Assembly: GCF_002812805.1 (NCBI RefSeq)
Contig: NZ_NMUM01000030.1
Span: forward strand, 310,001 to 374,000
Direction of reading: 5' to 3'
DNA length: 64,000 bases
From: Microbacterium lacus
GTDB taxonomy: Bacteria; Actinomycetota; Actinomycetes; Actinomycetales; Microbacteriaceae
Part shown: in pieces, positions 17,994 through 26,585 of the stretch
Numbering within the stretch: position 1 is the first letter of the stretch
Layout: each line of letters begins with the position of its first letter
Program-made: the position numbers and the translations under genes
The notes under the pieces: generated by a model
Told to the model about the DNA's origin: nothing
The model's database searches: none
The model's input: the letters and a program-made list of their open reading frames with translations, nothing else

Positions 17994-19277
17994 TCAGAAC
18001 GGGGGCGGATCGGGGTCCGGGATGAAGTGGATGACCGGGGGTGGTTTGTCGATGTAGACATGCCCGCCCGGTGAGGTCCATTCGAGAACACCGCCTCCGA
18101 GTTGTCGGACTGTCCACGCGGTTTCGCCTTTGAGGACGTGATGGCGTTTGCAGAGACAAGCCAAGTTGCAGACATCCGTGGCGCCGCCGAACGCGTAATC
18201 GAGGGTGTGGTCGCGATCGCACCGGTGCGCGGGTTGCCGGCACCCGGGGAACCGGCAGTGCTGATCCCTCGCCCGCAGGAACCGCTTCATATCCGCCGAT
18301 GGCGTGTACCGATCCACGGCCAGAACGCATCCCGTGATCGGGTCGGCGAGAACTCGATCCCATCCGGTCGCGTGTCCCGCGAGCTGGCGCGCGGTGGCCG
18401 GGTCGATCGGGCACCGGCCCACGAGCTCTGCCGGCTCGTCCGTCACCCCGGCCAGAGCCAGTGCGGGGACGGTGACGTTCACGATCGCCTTGATCGTCCC
18501 GAGACCACCGAACCCATCCGAGAAGCCGGCACCGGTTTCGACGGTGGGTGTGGTCGTCAGCAGCATGTCGGCGACGAGGTCTGCACGGATCTGATCCAGA
18601 GTGCGGGTGTCGGTCGGGTCGGCGTTCTTCAACGCCTGGGCTTGTTGCGTGATCCGGTCGTGCATCGCGTGCGCGAGCACGGCGGGTTGGGTGGAGATGA
18701 ACTCCGCCATCCCGTCCCCGACGTCGCGAACGCACGCACCCCGCAAAGCGCGTGCCTCCTTGTGCCGCTCCGCGAGCGGACGGGGCTGCAACGACTCGGC
18801 GAGGCGCGCGAGCGACGCCCCGAGCCGCCCGGGCGTGGTCCCCTCGGCCCGGAGCAGCGCTTCGGCCTCGAATTCCGCCCGCGCTTCCGGATCGGTGAGG
18901 GGGAGTCCGTGTTCCATGATCACCGCGACATGCCCGCCAGCGATCCGTCCCTCTTCCCACGCCGCGAACGTGGCCGGGAACGACTCATCCAAAACCGCGG
19001 CATCGTTCATGCGGCGCTGCACGGTCCGGTCGGACATGTTCATCGCCGCGCCGAGTTCTGCCGCCAAAGCCCGGAACGGCAGCTCCGCTTCGCGGGAGGA
19101 AGGGGAGGCGAGTTCGGCAACGCGGCGCGCACCGACGCTCGCGGCTTTCGCAAACACTCGCGCGAGCGCAGCTTCGGTGCGCGCATTCGCACGCCGGGCT
19201 TCGAGGCCCTCCCCGGCGAGCTCGCGCGCGATCGCGTCCACGCCCCCCGTTTCGACGTCACCATGATTCGAATGCAT
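17994..19277 (-). CDS. DUF222 / HNH endonuclease domain protein (13E12-like)
   Basis: 427 residues from ATG 19277. The N-terminal DUF222 domain (about 20-300) contains MSDRTVQRRMNDAAVLDESFPATFAAWEEGRIAGGH. The C-terminal HNH module is RDQHCRFPGCRQPAHRCDRDHTLDYAFGGATDVCNLACLCKRHHVLK. The cysteine pairs and DRDH/KRHH histidines are intact, so nuclease activity is plausible. The family corresponds to the mycobacterial 13E12 repeat proteins, several of which are LexA-regulated; here a near-perfect SOS box overlaps the start codon. In-frame ATGs exist upstream (19304, 19334), so the start is not fixed. About 230 bases separating it from the next gene at 17764 hold nothing recognised. Confidence 0.85.
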   Translation of the reverse strand: MHSNHGDVETGGVDAIARELAGEGLEARRANARTEAALARVFAKAASVGARRVAELASPSSREAELPFRALAAELGAAMNMSDRTVQRRMNDAAVLDESFPATFAAWEEGRIAGGHVAVIMEHGLPLTDPEARAEFEAEALLRAEGTTPGRLGASLARLAESLQPRPLAERHKEARALRGACVRDVGDGMAEFISTQPAVLAHAMHDRITQQAQALKNADPTDTRTLDQIRADLVADMLLTTTPTVETGAGFSDGFGGLGTIKAIVNVTVPALALAGVTDEPAELVGRCPIDPATARQLAGHATGWDRVLADPITGCVLAVDRYTPSADMKRFLRARDQHCRFPGCRQPAHRCDRDHTLDYAFGGATDVCNLACLCKRHHVLKGETAWTVRQLGGGVLEWTSPGGHVYIDKPPPVIHFIPDPDPPPF

Positions 19278-19283
19278 GTTCGA
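19268..19283. promoter_or_regulatory. LexA (SOS) box at the start of the DUF222/HNH gene
   Basis: TCGAATGCATGTTCGA matches the actinobacterial LexA consensus TCGAAC-N4-GTTCGA at 11 of 12 fixed positions. It overlaps the ATG at 19275-19277. A LexA dimer here would block transcription or its start until DNA damage. Confidence 0.7.
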
Positions 19284-19393
19284 AACTCTACGGATGACCA
19301 CCGACATTCGAACCCCGAAAAGTGCCCAAATCATGCGGAATCAGCCCCGTGAAGATGAGAAATTTCCCATCTTCACACTTCGCGCCGGCGGTC

Positions 19394-19927
19394 TCAGCCG
19401 TTACCGCGACCTCCGCTATTTCCGTTCCCGCCGTTCCCGTTCCCGCCATTGCCGCCGTTGCCGTTCCCGCTGTTCCCGTTGCCGTCGTTCCCATTGCCCG
19501 GGTTGTCCTCATCACCGCTGCCGTCTTCATCGCCTTCATCCTCGTCCGGCTCAGGAGCCACCGGGGCCACCGGAGTCACCGGCCCCGGCCCCTCGATGGG
19601 TTCCTCGGCGGGCGCACTCGGCGTCGCGGATTCGGCGGCTTGCACGAGGTCGGCGCGCACCACATCGATCGCCGTCTGGATCGTCGCGGCCCGCTCGTCG
19701 CTGACGTCGCCCTGGCCCCGCGCGGTGTCGAGCGCCGCCTGAAGCGCATCGAGTTCGGCCATCGCTGCGGCATAGTCGCCCGTCGCGGCGGTCTCTGCCA
19801 CCGACACCACGAGGGACTGCAGTTCTCCAGCGGACTCCGCATTCAGGTCGCTGTCCGCCTGCGCGCACCCACTGAACACGAGCGTGAGAGCGAGCGCGGG
19901 GGCTAGCCATCCCGCGCGCCGCGTCAC
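19394..19927 (-). CDS. Small secreted lipoprotein with Gly/Asn-rich tail
   Basis: 177 residues. Signal peptide APALALTLVFSGC with lipobox FSGC, so membrane-anchored outside. A helical Ala-rich middle (LVVSVAETAATGDYAAAMAELDALQAALDTARGQGDVSDERAATIQTAI cut at about residue 90) resembles the accessory lipoproteins that accompany actinobacterial protein kinases. A Pro/Glu/Asp linker follows, then about 45 residues of GN/GNG low complexity. The GTG start overlaps the stop of the kinase gene by four bases (GTGA), indicating coupled expression. A role in sensing with the kinase is an inference. Confidence 0.75.
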   Translation of the reverse strand: MTRRAGWLAPALALTLVFSGCAQADSDLNAESAGELQSLVVSVAETAATGDYAAAMAELDALQAALDTARGQGDVSDERAATIQTAIDVVRADLVQAAESATPSAPAEEPIEGPGPVTPVAPVAPEPDEDEGDEDGSGDEDNPGNGNDGNGNSGNGNGGNGGNGNGGNGNSGGRGNG

Positions 19928-21228
19928 GGTGTCACCTCATCGAGAAGGTCCTGCAGATGCGTGTCGAGGGGCTCGCCCACCTGCGGCAGATCCGGTTGCG
20001 CCGGTTCGGACGGCAGGTTCGCGTTCCACAGGGCGACGGCGAGCACGCCCGCGACGACCAGCGCCACGAGCACCAGCAACCACAGCCGCACACGGGTGGG
20101 CGAGCTTGCCTGCCCCGCCTCGGCGCGAGTGCCGAGCGGCGCGACTTCGGGAGGCACGGGCGGGACATCCGTCAGCGCTTCGGTCGGCAGCATCAGGGTG
20201 GGCGCGGGTGAAACCGCACCCTTCGACGAGACAGGTGCGACGGATGCCGCGCCCCCGTCGGCCCCGCCACCCGTATCGACAGCAAGCGCGGTCACGGCCG
20301 GATCACTCGGCGCGACATCGAGTGAGCGCGCCCGTGAGGCGACCTCGAGGGCGGTGGGGCGCTGTTCGGGATCGCGCGCGGTCATGTCGGTGAGCAACGA
20401 ACGCCAACCGGGACCGAGAGAGGCGGGGATCTCGGGCTGGATCGACAGTCGGGCGGCGATGGCCTCGACCGGGGTCTGCTGCGCGAACGCGCGGCGACCG
20501 GTCAACGCCTCGATCAGAACGAGGCCGAGCGAGTAGATGTCGGACGCCGTCGTGGGCGGGGCACCCCGTACCTGCTCGGGCGCCAGATACGCCGCCGTGC
20601 CGATCGCGGTGCCCGGCGCGGTGAGACGGGTGGTGTCGACGAGGTAGGCGATGCCGAAGTCGGCGAGCGTGGGGCGGAGGGTGCTCTGCGGCGTCAGCGC
20701 CGGGCGCAGCAGGATGTTGGACGGTTTGACGTCGCGATGGATGATTCCTGCACCATGCACGACGTGCAGCGCCTCGCCGAGCTCTCGCGCAAGCGAGGTG
20801 GCATCCTCATCGCTGATTGCCCCACCGAGAAGGCGCGAGTCGAGCGTTCCCCCGTCGATGTACTCCATCACGAGGAACGCATCTCCACGCTCGGGCAGGT
20901 GCGCATCGAAGAGCGTGACCAGCGCGTGGTGGCTCAAAGACGCCAGCAGCCGCGTTTCGGACACCTGCCGCGCCTCGTCCCCGCGGCCCGCCGTGCCGGG
21001 CGTGAACGACTTGATGGCGACCGTACGGCCGAGCGCTTGATCGGTGGCGCGAAAAACGGATGCCATGCCGCCTGAGCCGACGAACTCGTCGACCCGGTAT
21101 CTGTCCGCGAGCACGTCACCGGCCTGCAGGGTGTTCCCCCGCAGGCCGGCACGTGCGCGTGGAGCATCCGCCCCGCCGCGACGGCCGTCACTGGCCCGTC
21201 GCGGGTCGGATGCGATATCCCCCGTCAT
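19924..21228 (-). CDS. Transmembrane serine/threonine protein kinase (PknB-like)
   Basis: 434 residues. The kinase domain spans about 44-300: glycine loop VGSGGMASV, VAIK lysine, catalytic loop HRDVKPSNIL, DFG, and APEQV in the P+1 region. A Ser/Pro/Ala-rich juxtamembrane part follows, then one membrane segment (LLVLVALVVAGVLAVALW) and a short outer tail of about 30 residues, so it has no PASTA domains. The first 40 residues are disordered and basic, and the true start could be slightly downstream. The downstream lipoprotein overlaps by four bases and may be its extracytoplasmic partner. Confidence 0.92.
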   Translation of the reverse strand: MTGDIASDPRRASDGRRGGADAPRARAGLRGNTLQAGDVLADRYRVDEFVGSGGMASVFRATDQALGRTVAIKSFTPGTAGRGDEARQVSETRLLASLSHHALVTLFDAHLPERGDAFLVMEYIDGGTLDSRLLGGAISDEDATSLARELGEALHVVHGAGIIHRDVKPSNILLRPALTPQSTLRPTLADFGIAYLVDTTRLTAPGTAIGTAAYLAPEQVRGAPPTTASDIYSLGLVLIEALTGRRAFAQQTPVEAIAARLSIQPEIPASLGPGWRSLLTDMTARDPEQRPTALEVASRARSLDVAPSDPAVTALAVDTGGGADGGAASVAPVSSKGAVSPAPTLMLPTEALTDVPPVPPEVAPLGTRAEAGQASSPTRVRLWLLVLVALVVAGVLAVALWNANLPSEPAQPDLPQVGEPLDTHLQDLLDEVTP

Positions 21229-21236
21229 ACCCGCGT

Positions 21237-21515
21237 TCAGCTGCGGCGCGAGCGACGACCCGAGAAGGCGCCCCAGAGCAGCAGGACGATGATCGAGCCG
21301 ATGAGCGCGCCGATAATGCCGGCCGGCTGGAAGAATCCGTCCTGTGCATCGGCGCCGAACAGCAAGAACCCGAGGAATCCACCGACGAAGGAACCGACGA
21401 TACCGAGCAGGATCGTCATGCCGATTCCCATGCTCTGCTTGCCGGGCACGATCAGGCGGGCGAGCGCTCCCGCGATCAGTCCGATGACGATGATGCTGAT
21501 GATGAGTCCGAGCAT
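21237..21515 (-). CDS. GlsB/YeaQ/YmgE family stress-response membrane protein
   Basis: 92 residues starting at ATG 21515 (GAGAGG upstream); the frame continues upstream but has no protein-like sequence. Three membrane segments with the glycine-rich transglycosylase-associated pattern: [42 protein letters not shown] and [16 protein letters not shown], ending in a basic tail. The function is general stress tolerance and not enzymatically defined. It lies eight bases upstream of the kinase gene, in the same direction. Confidence 0.9.
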   Translation of the reverse strand: MLGLIISIIVIGLIAGALARLIVPGKQSMGIGMTILLGIVGSFVGGFLGFLLFGADAQDGFFQPAGIIGALIGSIIVLLLWGAFSGRRSRRS

Positions 21516-21670
21516 GTGCGTAGTGCCTCTCGTGGAGTGAAATGAGCAGTTCAGATCATGCACCGCCCCGGCGCCGCGCGGAAGGGGCTTGCTTTTTCGT
21601 CCGCGGCTTCTCGTTCTGCTGATCTTCGTCGCGGGACCGCGGCGTCCGTGGTTCACCGTAGCGTTCTCGG

Positions 21671-22099
21671 GTGCCATCCGTCGTCCCGCTCGCTGACCCG
21701 TGTGTCCTCTGCGGGGCGGTGGAGGGCGAGCGCCGCGACGGATGGCTGAGGTGTGCGCTCTGTCATTGGCGCGTCGGTGACTCGATCGACGCCGACCTGG
21801 AGCGACCTCGGGTGGAGGTCGTCTACTACCTGCGGTATGCCGACCGCATCAAGATCGGCACGTCGGCCAGGCCCCGGCAGCGGCTCTCGGCGATCTGGCA
21901 CGACGAGTTGCTGGCGTTCGAACTCGGTGGTCGGGCGCTCGAGCAGCAGCGTCATCGAGAGTTTGCGGGGATCCGTGAGGGCGGCGAGTGGTTCCACGCG
22001 GGCCCGGAGCTGGTGTCGCACATCGCGGCACTCGAGTGCCCGGACCCGTGGCTGTCGTACGCCCGATGGGTGAGCGAAGCGCTCCGGCGGATCACCTGA
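21671..22099 (+). CDS. GIY-YIG-like (T5orf172/MUG113) nuclease-domain protein
   Basis: 142 residues. A short zinc-finger-like N-terminus ([21 protein letters not shown]) precedes a GIY-YIG-fold domain of the MUG113/T5orf172 type: [26 protein letters not shown], then [33 protein letters not shown]. The Tyr pair, IKIGTS, the arginine and the late glutamate (GGEWF) fit a catalytic arrangement. GTG 21671 starts the protein. Such proteins are often phage-related or DNA-processing; no mobile element is adjacent here, so the role is open. Confidence 0.72.
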   Translation: MPSVVPLADPCVLCGAVEGERRDGWLRCALCHWRVGDSIDADLERPRVEVVYYLRYADRIKIGTSARPRQRLSAIWHDELLAFELGGRALEQQRHREFAGIREGGEWFHAGPELVSHIAALECPDPWLSYARWVSEALRRIT

Positions 22100-22191
22100 G
22101 TCGATCACCGTCGTGCGAAGGTTGGGAGGACCGTCGTTGCCTGGATGCGACATCGGGCGGCAGTAGACGACGCGACCGACAGGATGAGCGG

Positions 22192-23586
22192 ATGCCTCAG
22201 GCACCACGGAGAGACACCGGACCCAGCGCGTGGCGCGGGTGGTGGGCGACCCTGTCCGAAGCGATCGATTCGCGGCTCTGGCCCGTCCCCGTCGCGACGG
22301 TCGTGGTCGCGGTGGTCATCGGCATCCTGCTCCCCCGTCTCGACCTGATCGTCGACCCGGAACTGCCGAACGCGGTCGATTCCGTCGTGTTCAACGGCGG
22401 CGCCGAGACCGCACGCACCGTGCTCTCATCCATCGCCGGTTCGCTGATCACCGCGACCTCATTGACGTTCTCGCTCACCGTCGTCGCACTGCAGCTGGCC
22501 AGCAGTCAGGCCTCACCCCGTGTCCTGCGCCTGTTCGCGCGCGACCGCCAAGTGCACTGGACGCTCGCGGCATTCCTCGGAACATTCGCCTACTCCCTCA
22601 CTGTGCTGAGGTCGGTGCGGTCGGAAGACGACGACATCGCCGAGTTCGTGCCGCGCCTGTCCGTCACGCTCGGCTTCGTTCTCACACTCGCGAGCGTGAT
22701 CATGCTCGTCTTCTTCCTCGCGCATCTCGCGGCGCAGCTGCGGGTCGAGACGATGCTGAAAGAGATCCATGCCGAGACGGATGCCACCATCGATCTGATC
22801 CATGCGCGAAACGCCGATACGCCCGGCTATGCCGGCGAGATCACGCCCACCGCGGAGCACGAGGCGGCGGCGGTCGCGGATTCGAGCGGGTTCATCACCC
22901 GCCACGACCACGATCTGCTCGTCCGATACGCCGCCGAACACCGGATCGTGATCCAGGAGCTCCATCGGGTCGGAGAGAACGTCGTGACGGGAACGCCACT
23001 GGCACGGTGGTGGCCGTCTGGGGACGATCGCACTGATCGAGAGGACACCGATCGAGAAGACGTCGTGCGCACGATCCGGAGGGCCTATCCCATCGGATAC
23101 GAACGAACCTCGGCGCAAGACGTCGACTTCGGTGTGCAGCAGATCCTCGATATCTCCCTGCGAGCACTGTCACCCGGTGTGAACGATCCGACCACCGCCG
23201 TGCACGGCCTCGGCCATCTCAGCGCGATCACCGCACGCCTCGTCGCGATGTCACGCCTGCCCGCGGGACTTGCGGGACCCGACGGTCAGCTCTGCGTCAT
23301 CACCATGCCCCGACGCCAGGCGGACGATGTGGATGCCTCGCTGACCCCTCTTCGCCACTACGGTGCCGAGCACCCCGCCGTCGTCACGCGTTTTGTCCAG
23401 GCCGTTTCCGAGCTTTCGCTCGTGTGCGCCAGCTCTGAGGTCGACGCCGCGCTCGTCGCCCAGCTGGATGCGCTGGACGAGCAGATCCGCGGGACCACCG
23501 CGGACCCGGCAAGTAACTCGGCGATGCTCACGCTGATCGCCGAAGAACGAACACGTCTGGCTATCACCGGGTCATCGACGAGCTGA
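22192..23586 (+). CDS. DUF2254 family integral membrane protein
   Basis: 464 residues. Four membrane segments lie in the first 190 residues (VPVATVVVAVVIGILLP; VLSSIAGSLITATSLTFSLTVVALQLAS; LAAFLGTFAYSLTVL; LSVTLGFVLTLASVIMLVFFLAHLAAQL), with the family hallmark SSQASPRVLRLFARDRQVHWTL. A cytoplasmic C-terminal half contains RRAYPIGYERTSAQDVDFGVQQILDISLRALSPGVNDPTTA, conserved in DUF2254. Function unknown. The ATG at 22192 is supported by the start of coding-like sequence after GACAGGATGAGCGG. Confidence 0.85.
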   Translation: MPQAPRRDTGPSAWRGWWATLSEAIDSRLWPVPVATVVVAVVIGILLPRLDLIVDPELPNAVDSVVFNGGAETARTVLSSIAGSLITATSLTFSLTVVALQLASSQASPRVLRLFARDRQVHWTLAAFLGTFAYSLTVLRSVRSEDDDIAEFVPRLSVTLGFVLTLASVIMLVFFLAHLAAQLRVETMLKEIHAETDATIDLIHARNADTPGYAGEITPTAEHEAAAVADSSGFITRHDHDLLVRYAAEHRIVIQELHRVGENVVTGTPLARWWPSGDDRTDREDTDREDVVRTIRRAYPIGYERTSAQDVDFGVQQILDISLRALSPGVNDPTTAVHGLGHLSAITARLVAMSRLPAGLAGPDGQLCVITMPRRQADDVDASLTPLRHYGAEHPAVVTRFVQAVSELSLVCASSEVDAALVAQLDALDEQIRGTTADPASNSAMLTLIAEERTRLAITGSSTS

Positions 23587-23643
23587 GCGATATATCCCGC
23601 GTGACCACCCGATCCACCCGAAAGCGGTGGCAGGGTAGATGCC

Positions 23644-24432
23644 ATGTTCACGCAGCAGAGCGCCCGGTCGCGTCACGAACCGGTGTACTCCCTCGCTGTC
23701 GGGTTCGGTCGAATGCTGTTCGGCGGGGTCCTGCGACTCAAGCCGGTGGTCAGCGGAATAGACCGGATTCCGACATCCGGCTCCGGTGTTCTTGCGATCA
23801 CGCACTTCGGATACGCCGACTTCGCGCTCGTCGAGTGGGTCACGTGGCTGCACAATCGGCGTCACGTGCGCTTTCTCGCAATGAAAGGCGCCTTCGACAA
23901 ACCCATCGTCGGCTGGCTGCTGCGAGCTATGCGCCACATCTCGGTAGACAAGGCCGCGGGGAGCGCCGCGTACGAACTCGCCGTCGATGCCCTCCGCCGG
24001 GGCGAACTGTTGGGGGTCTTTCCCGAGGCCGGCGTCAGCGCGTCCTTCACGGTCCGCGAACTCAAGACCGGTTCGGCCCGGATGGCGGCCGAGGCAGGCG
24101 CGCCGATCATCCCCATCGTCGTGTGGGGCGGGCAGCTCCTGCGCACCAAGAACCACCGCCCGCGGCTGCGCGAGGCGTTCAAGGCGCCCCTGCGTATCGC
24201 CGTCGGCGAGCCGCTCACGGTGACGACGAGCGATGATCCCGTAGCCATGACGGAAGAACTGCGCGAGCGGATGCAGGCTCTCCTCGATGAGGCACAGGCG
24301 TCCTATCCCCTCTCGGGTTCGGGGCAGTGGTGGCAGCCGAAGCACCTCGGCGGCAGTGCCCCGACCCCCGAAGAGGCGGCGGTCGCCGAGGCCGAGCGCC
24401 AGCAGCGGAAAGCCGCGGCGCGCAACCGTTAG
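23644..24432 (+). CDS. Lysophospholipid (1-acylglycerol-3-phosphate) acyltransferase-like protein
   Basis: 262 residues of the PlsC superfamily; adds an acyl chain to a glycerolipid at the membrane. The HX4D motif is THFGYADF, block II is FLAMKGAFDKPIVGWLLRAMRHISVDKAAG, and the PEGxxS position reads FPEAGVS, with Ala for Gly, a known variant. Block IV is APIIPIVVWG. A charged C-terminal tail (EEAAVAEAERQQRKAAARNR) ends the protein. The lipid substrate cannot be told from sequence. Confidence 0.88.
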   Translation: MFTQQSARSRHEPVYSLAVGFGRMLFGGVLRLKPVVSGIDRIPTSGSGVLAITHFGYADFALVEWVTWLHNRRHVRFLAMKGAFDKPIVGWLLRAMRHISVDKAAGSAAYELAVDALRRGELLGVFPEAGVSASFTVRELKTGSARMAAEAGAPIIPIVVWGGQLLRTKNHRPRLREAFKAPLRIAVGEPLTVTTSDDPVAMTEELRERMQALLDEAQASYPLSGSGQWWQPKHLGGSAPTPEEAAVAEAERQQRKAAARNR

Positions 24433-24493
24433 GGCGGGCGCACTCCCGCTCACTCGGGCGGGATACCGCCGGGCCCGCACGTACGATCGAAGG

Positions 24494-25534
24494 ATGACCG
24501 ACACTCCCCTCGTCCTGGTCGCCAATGCGGGCGACGGATCGATCAGCGTCTTCCAACTGGTGGACCGCACGCTCGAACGCCTCGCCGTCACGGACGGGCT
24601 CACCGGATGCTCGACGTTCGCCGTCGACTCGGCGCGCGGCTTGGTTTACGCCGGCGTCAAGGGCAGCGAACCGGGTGAACCCTCCGGCATCCTGACACTC
24701 GAACTCGACCGCAGCACCGGGCGCCTCACCCCGCGGGGCCGGCTCGACCTGCCCGATGGCGGGATGAATTATCTCGCGCTCGGTCGCGACGGAACCCTGC
24801 TGCTCGGTGCCGCCTACAGCGGCGGCTACGGCATCAGCTGCCCCATCGACGACGGGGTGGTCGGTGAGCCGGTCAGCACGATCGCGTTCCCGAATCTGCA
24901 CTCGGTGCAGCCCAGCACCGACGGTCGATTCGCCTACTTCGTCTCACTCGGAGCGGACCTCGTCGCGCAGTACGCCGTCGACGACGAACTGCGCCTGGAG
25001 CCGCTCGAACCCGAGACGGTCGCGGCACCCGAGGGAAGCGGCCCACGTCACCTCGTGCTGAACACGGCTCAGGATGCGGTGTATGTGATCACCGAGTTCT
25101 CGGGCGAGGTCCTGCACTTCTCCCGCGACACCACGACCGGCGAGCTGGCGTTCAGCGGTGCGACGACGGTGGTTGACCCGGCACGGGGGCTCGGGCACAG
25201 TGTCTTCGGCGCCGACCCGCGCGAGAATCACTTCATCTGGGGCGCCGACGTGCACTGGGGCCGCGATGAGGCGACGCTCTGGACATCCGAGCGCACGGAG
25301 AGCACGCTTGCGGCTGCTCCCGTGGGCCCGGACGGCAGAGTTTCTGCGCCCAGGATCTTCCACGAGACCGAGCCGCAGCCGCGCGGTTTCGCGCTCAGCC
25401 CGAACGGATCGCTGCTCGTCGCAGCCGGGGAACGCTCGACCACCGTCTCGCTCTACGCGGTGGACGGCGACCGCCTCGAACTTCTGCAGCAGGCCGAGAC
25501 CGGCGGCGGCGCGAACTGGGTCAGATTCGCCTGA
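24494..25534 (+). CDS. Lactonase-family (6-phosphogluconolactonase-like) seven-bladed propeller
   Basis: 346 residues of the YbhE/lactonase type. Repeating propeller blades: LVLVANAGDGSISVFQL, LPDGGMNYLALGRDGTLLLGAAYSGG, FPNLHSVQPSTDGRFAYFVSLGADLVAQY, EGSGPRHLVLNTAQDAVYVITEFSGEV, and QPRGFALSPNGSLLVAAGERSTTVSLY. The H-P-R pattern of known lactonases is partly present (HSV, GPRHL, QPRGF). It may hydrolyse 6-phosphogluconolactone in the pentose phosphate pathway; other family members act on other lactones. ATG 24494 follows AAGG closely. An 18-bp palindrome lies just after the stop. Confidence 0.85.
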   Translation: MTDTPLVLVANAGDGSISVFQLVDRTLERLAVTDGLTGCSTFAVDSARGLVYAGVKGSEPGEPSGILTLELDRSTGRLTPRGRLDLPDGGMNYLALGRDGTLLLGAAYSGGYGISCPIDDGVVGEPVSTIAFPNLHSVQPSTDGRFAYFVSLGADLVAQYAVDDELRLEPLEPETVAAPEGSGPRHLVLNTAQDAVYVITEFSGEVLHFSRDTTTGELAFSGATTVVDPARGLGHSVFGADPRENHFIWGADVHWGRDEATLWTSERTESTLAAAPVGPDGRVSAPRIFHETEPQPRGFALSPNGSLLVAAGERSTTVSLYAVDGDRLELLQQAETGGGANWVRFA

Positions 25535-25549
25535 CCGCCGGACCCCGCG

Positions 25550-25567
25550 CGTTCCCGTACGGGAACG
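25550..25567. promoter_or_regulatory. Perfect 18-bp palindrome of unknown role
   Basis: CGTTCCCGTACGGGAACG reads the same on both strands. It lies 16 bases after the lactonase stop and 56 bases before the next start codon (25623). There is no loop or T-tract, so an operator for the downstream oxidoreductase/GH13 pair is as likely as a terminator. Confidence 0.55.
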
Positions 25568-25622
25568 TCGCGGTTCTCGCAATCCCCTGCCCCTGCGGGC
25601 GCCGGCACGCCAGACTCGGCGC

Positions 25623-26585
25623 ATGGTCTTCATCGGATACCACGCGTCCCACGAACAAGTTCCGCCGAATCGGCTCTTCGAGGCCGTCGTCCGTGCCGAG
25701 GCGGCCGGTTTCGACGGGGCGATGTGCTCCGACCACCTGGCGCCCTGGAGCCTCGATCAGGGCGAGTCGGGCTATGCCTGGAGTTGGCTCGGGGCCGCGC
25801 TCGCCTCGACATCTTTCTCGCTCGGAGTGGTCACGGCGCCCGGTCAGCGATATCACCCCGTCATCGCGGCCCAGGCGATCGGGACGCTCGAGCAGATGTT
25901 CCCCGGGCGATTCTGGGCGGCGCTCGGCAGCGGCGAGGCCGTCAACGAGCACGTCACGGGCGACCCGTGGCCGCCCAAGGATCGACGCAATGCACGACTC
26001 CAGGCATCCGTCGAGGTCATTCGCGACCTGCTCGCCGGCCGAGAAGTCACCCGCGATGACGAGGTGACGGTGCACCGAGCGCGCGTGTGGAGCCGACCCG
26101 AGACCCCGCCGCCCCTGCTCGGCGCCGCGGTCACCGCCGAGACCGCGGGCTGGCTTGCATCGTGGGCCGACGGACTCGCCACCGTGGCTCAGCCGCGTGA
26201 TGTGCTCGCCGGCGTCTTGGACGCTTACGGGAGCGCCGGCGGGCGCGGGCCGCGGGTTCTTCAGGTCCATGTGTCGCTCGAGGATTCGGACGAGGAGGCA
26301 CTCGCGGTGCTCCGGCAGCAGTGGCGTCACGCGACGATCGAGGGTTCGCTGTGGGATGTCGAACAGCCCGCGGACTTCGATGCGATGGCCGGCGACCCGA
26401 CAGACGAGGAACTGCGTCGGGGCGCGCTCGTCTCGACAGATGCCGGAGCGCTCGCCGCTCAGATCGCCGAACTCGTCGCGCTCGGATTCGATCGCGTCTA
26501 CCTGCACGGAGTCGGCACAGACCAGACATCCTTTCTCGACCGCGCCGAACGCACGCTGCTGCCGGCTCTGAGGAGCGCCCTGTGA
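25623..26585 (+). CDS. LLM-class (luciferase-like) flavin oxidoreductase
   Basis: 320 residues, one bacterial-luciferase-like barrel. Typical features: FEAVVRAEAAGFDGAMCSDHLAPW, FSLGVVTAPGQRYHPVIAAQAIGTLEQMFPGRFWAALGSGEAVNEHVTG (shown in parts of the family fold) and LRRGALVSTDAGALAAQI. The short length and the GEAVNEH segment suggest the group related to F420-dependent dehydrogenases (TIGR03885-like, by recall); the cofactor cannot be fixed from sequence. Its stop overlaps the start of the GH13 gene, so the two are coupled and probably act on related sugars or sugar-derived substrates. Confidence 0.83.
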   Translation: MVFIGYHASHEQVPPNRLFEAVVRAEAAGFDGAMCSDHLAPWSLDQGESGYAWSWLGAALASTSFSLGVVTAPGQRYHPVIAAQAIGTLEQMFPGRFWAALGSGEAVNEHVTGDPWPPKDRRNARLQASVEVIRDLLAGREVTRDDEVTVHRARVWSRPETPPPLLGAAVTAETAGWLASWADGLATVAQPRDVLAGVLDAYGSAGGRGPRVLQVHVSLEDSDEEALAVLRQQWRHATIEGSLWDVEQPADFDAMAGDPTDEELRRGALVSTDAGALAAQIAELVALGFDRVYLHGVGTDQTSFLDRAERTLLPALRSAL

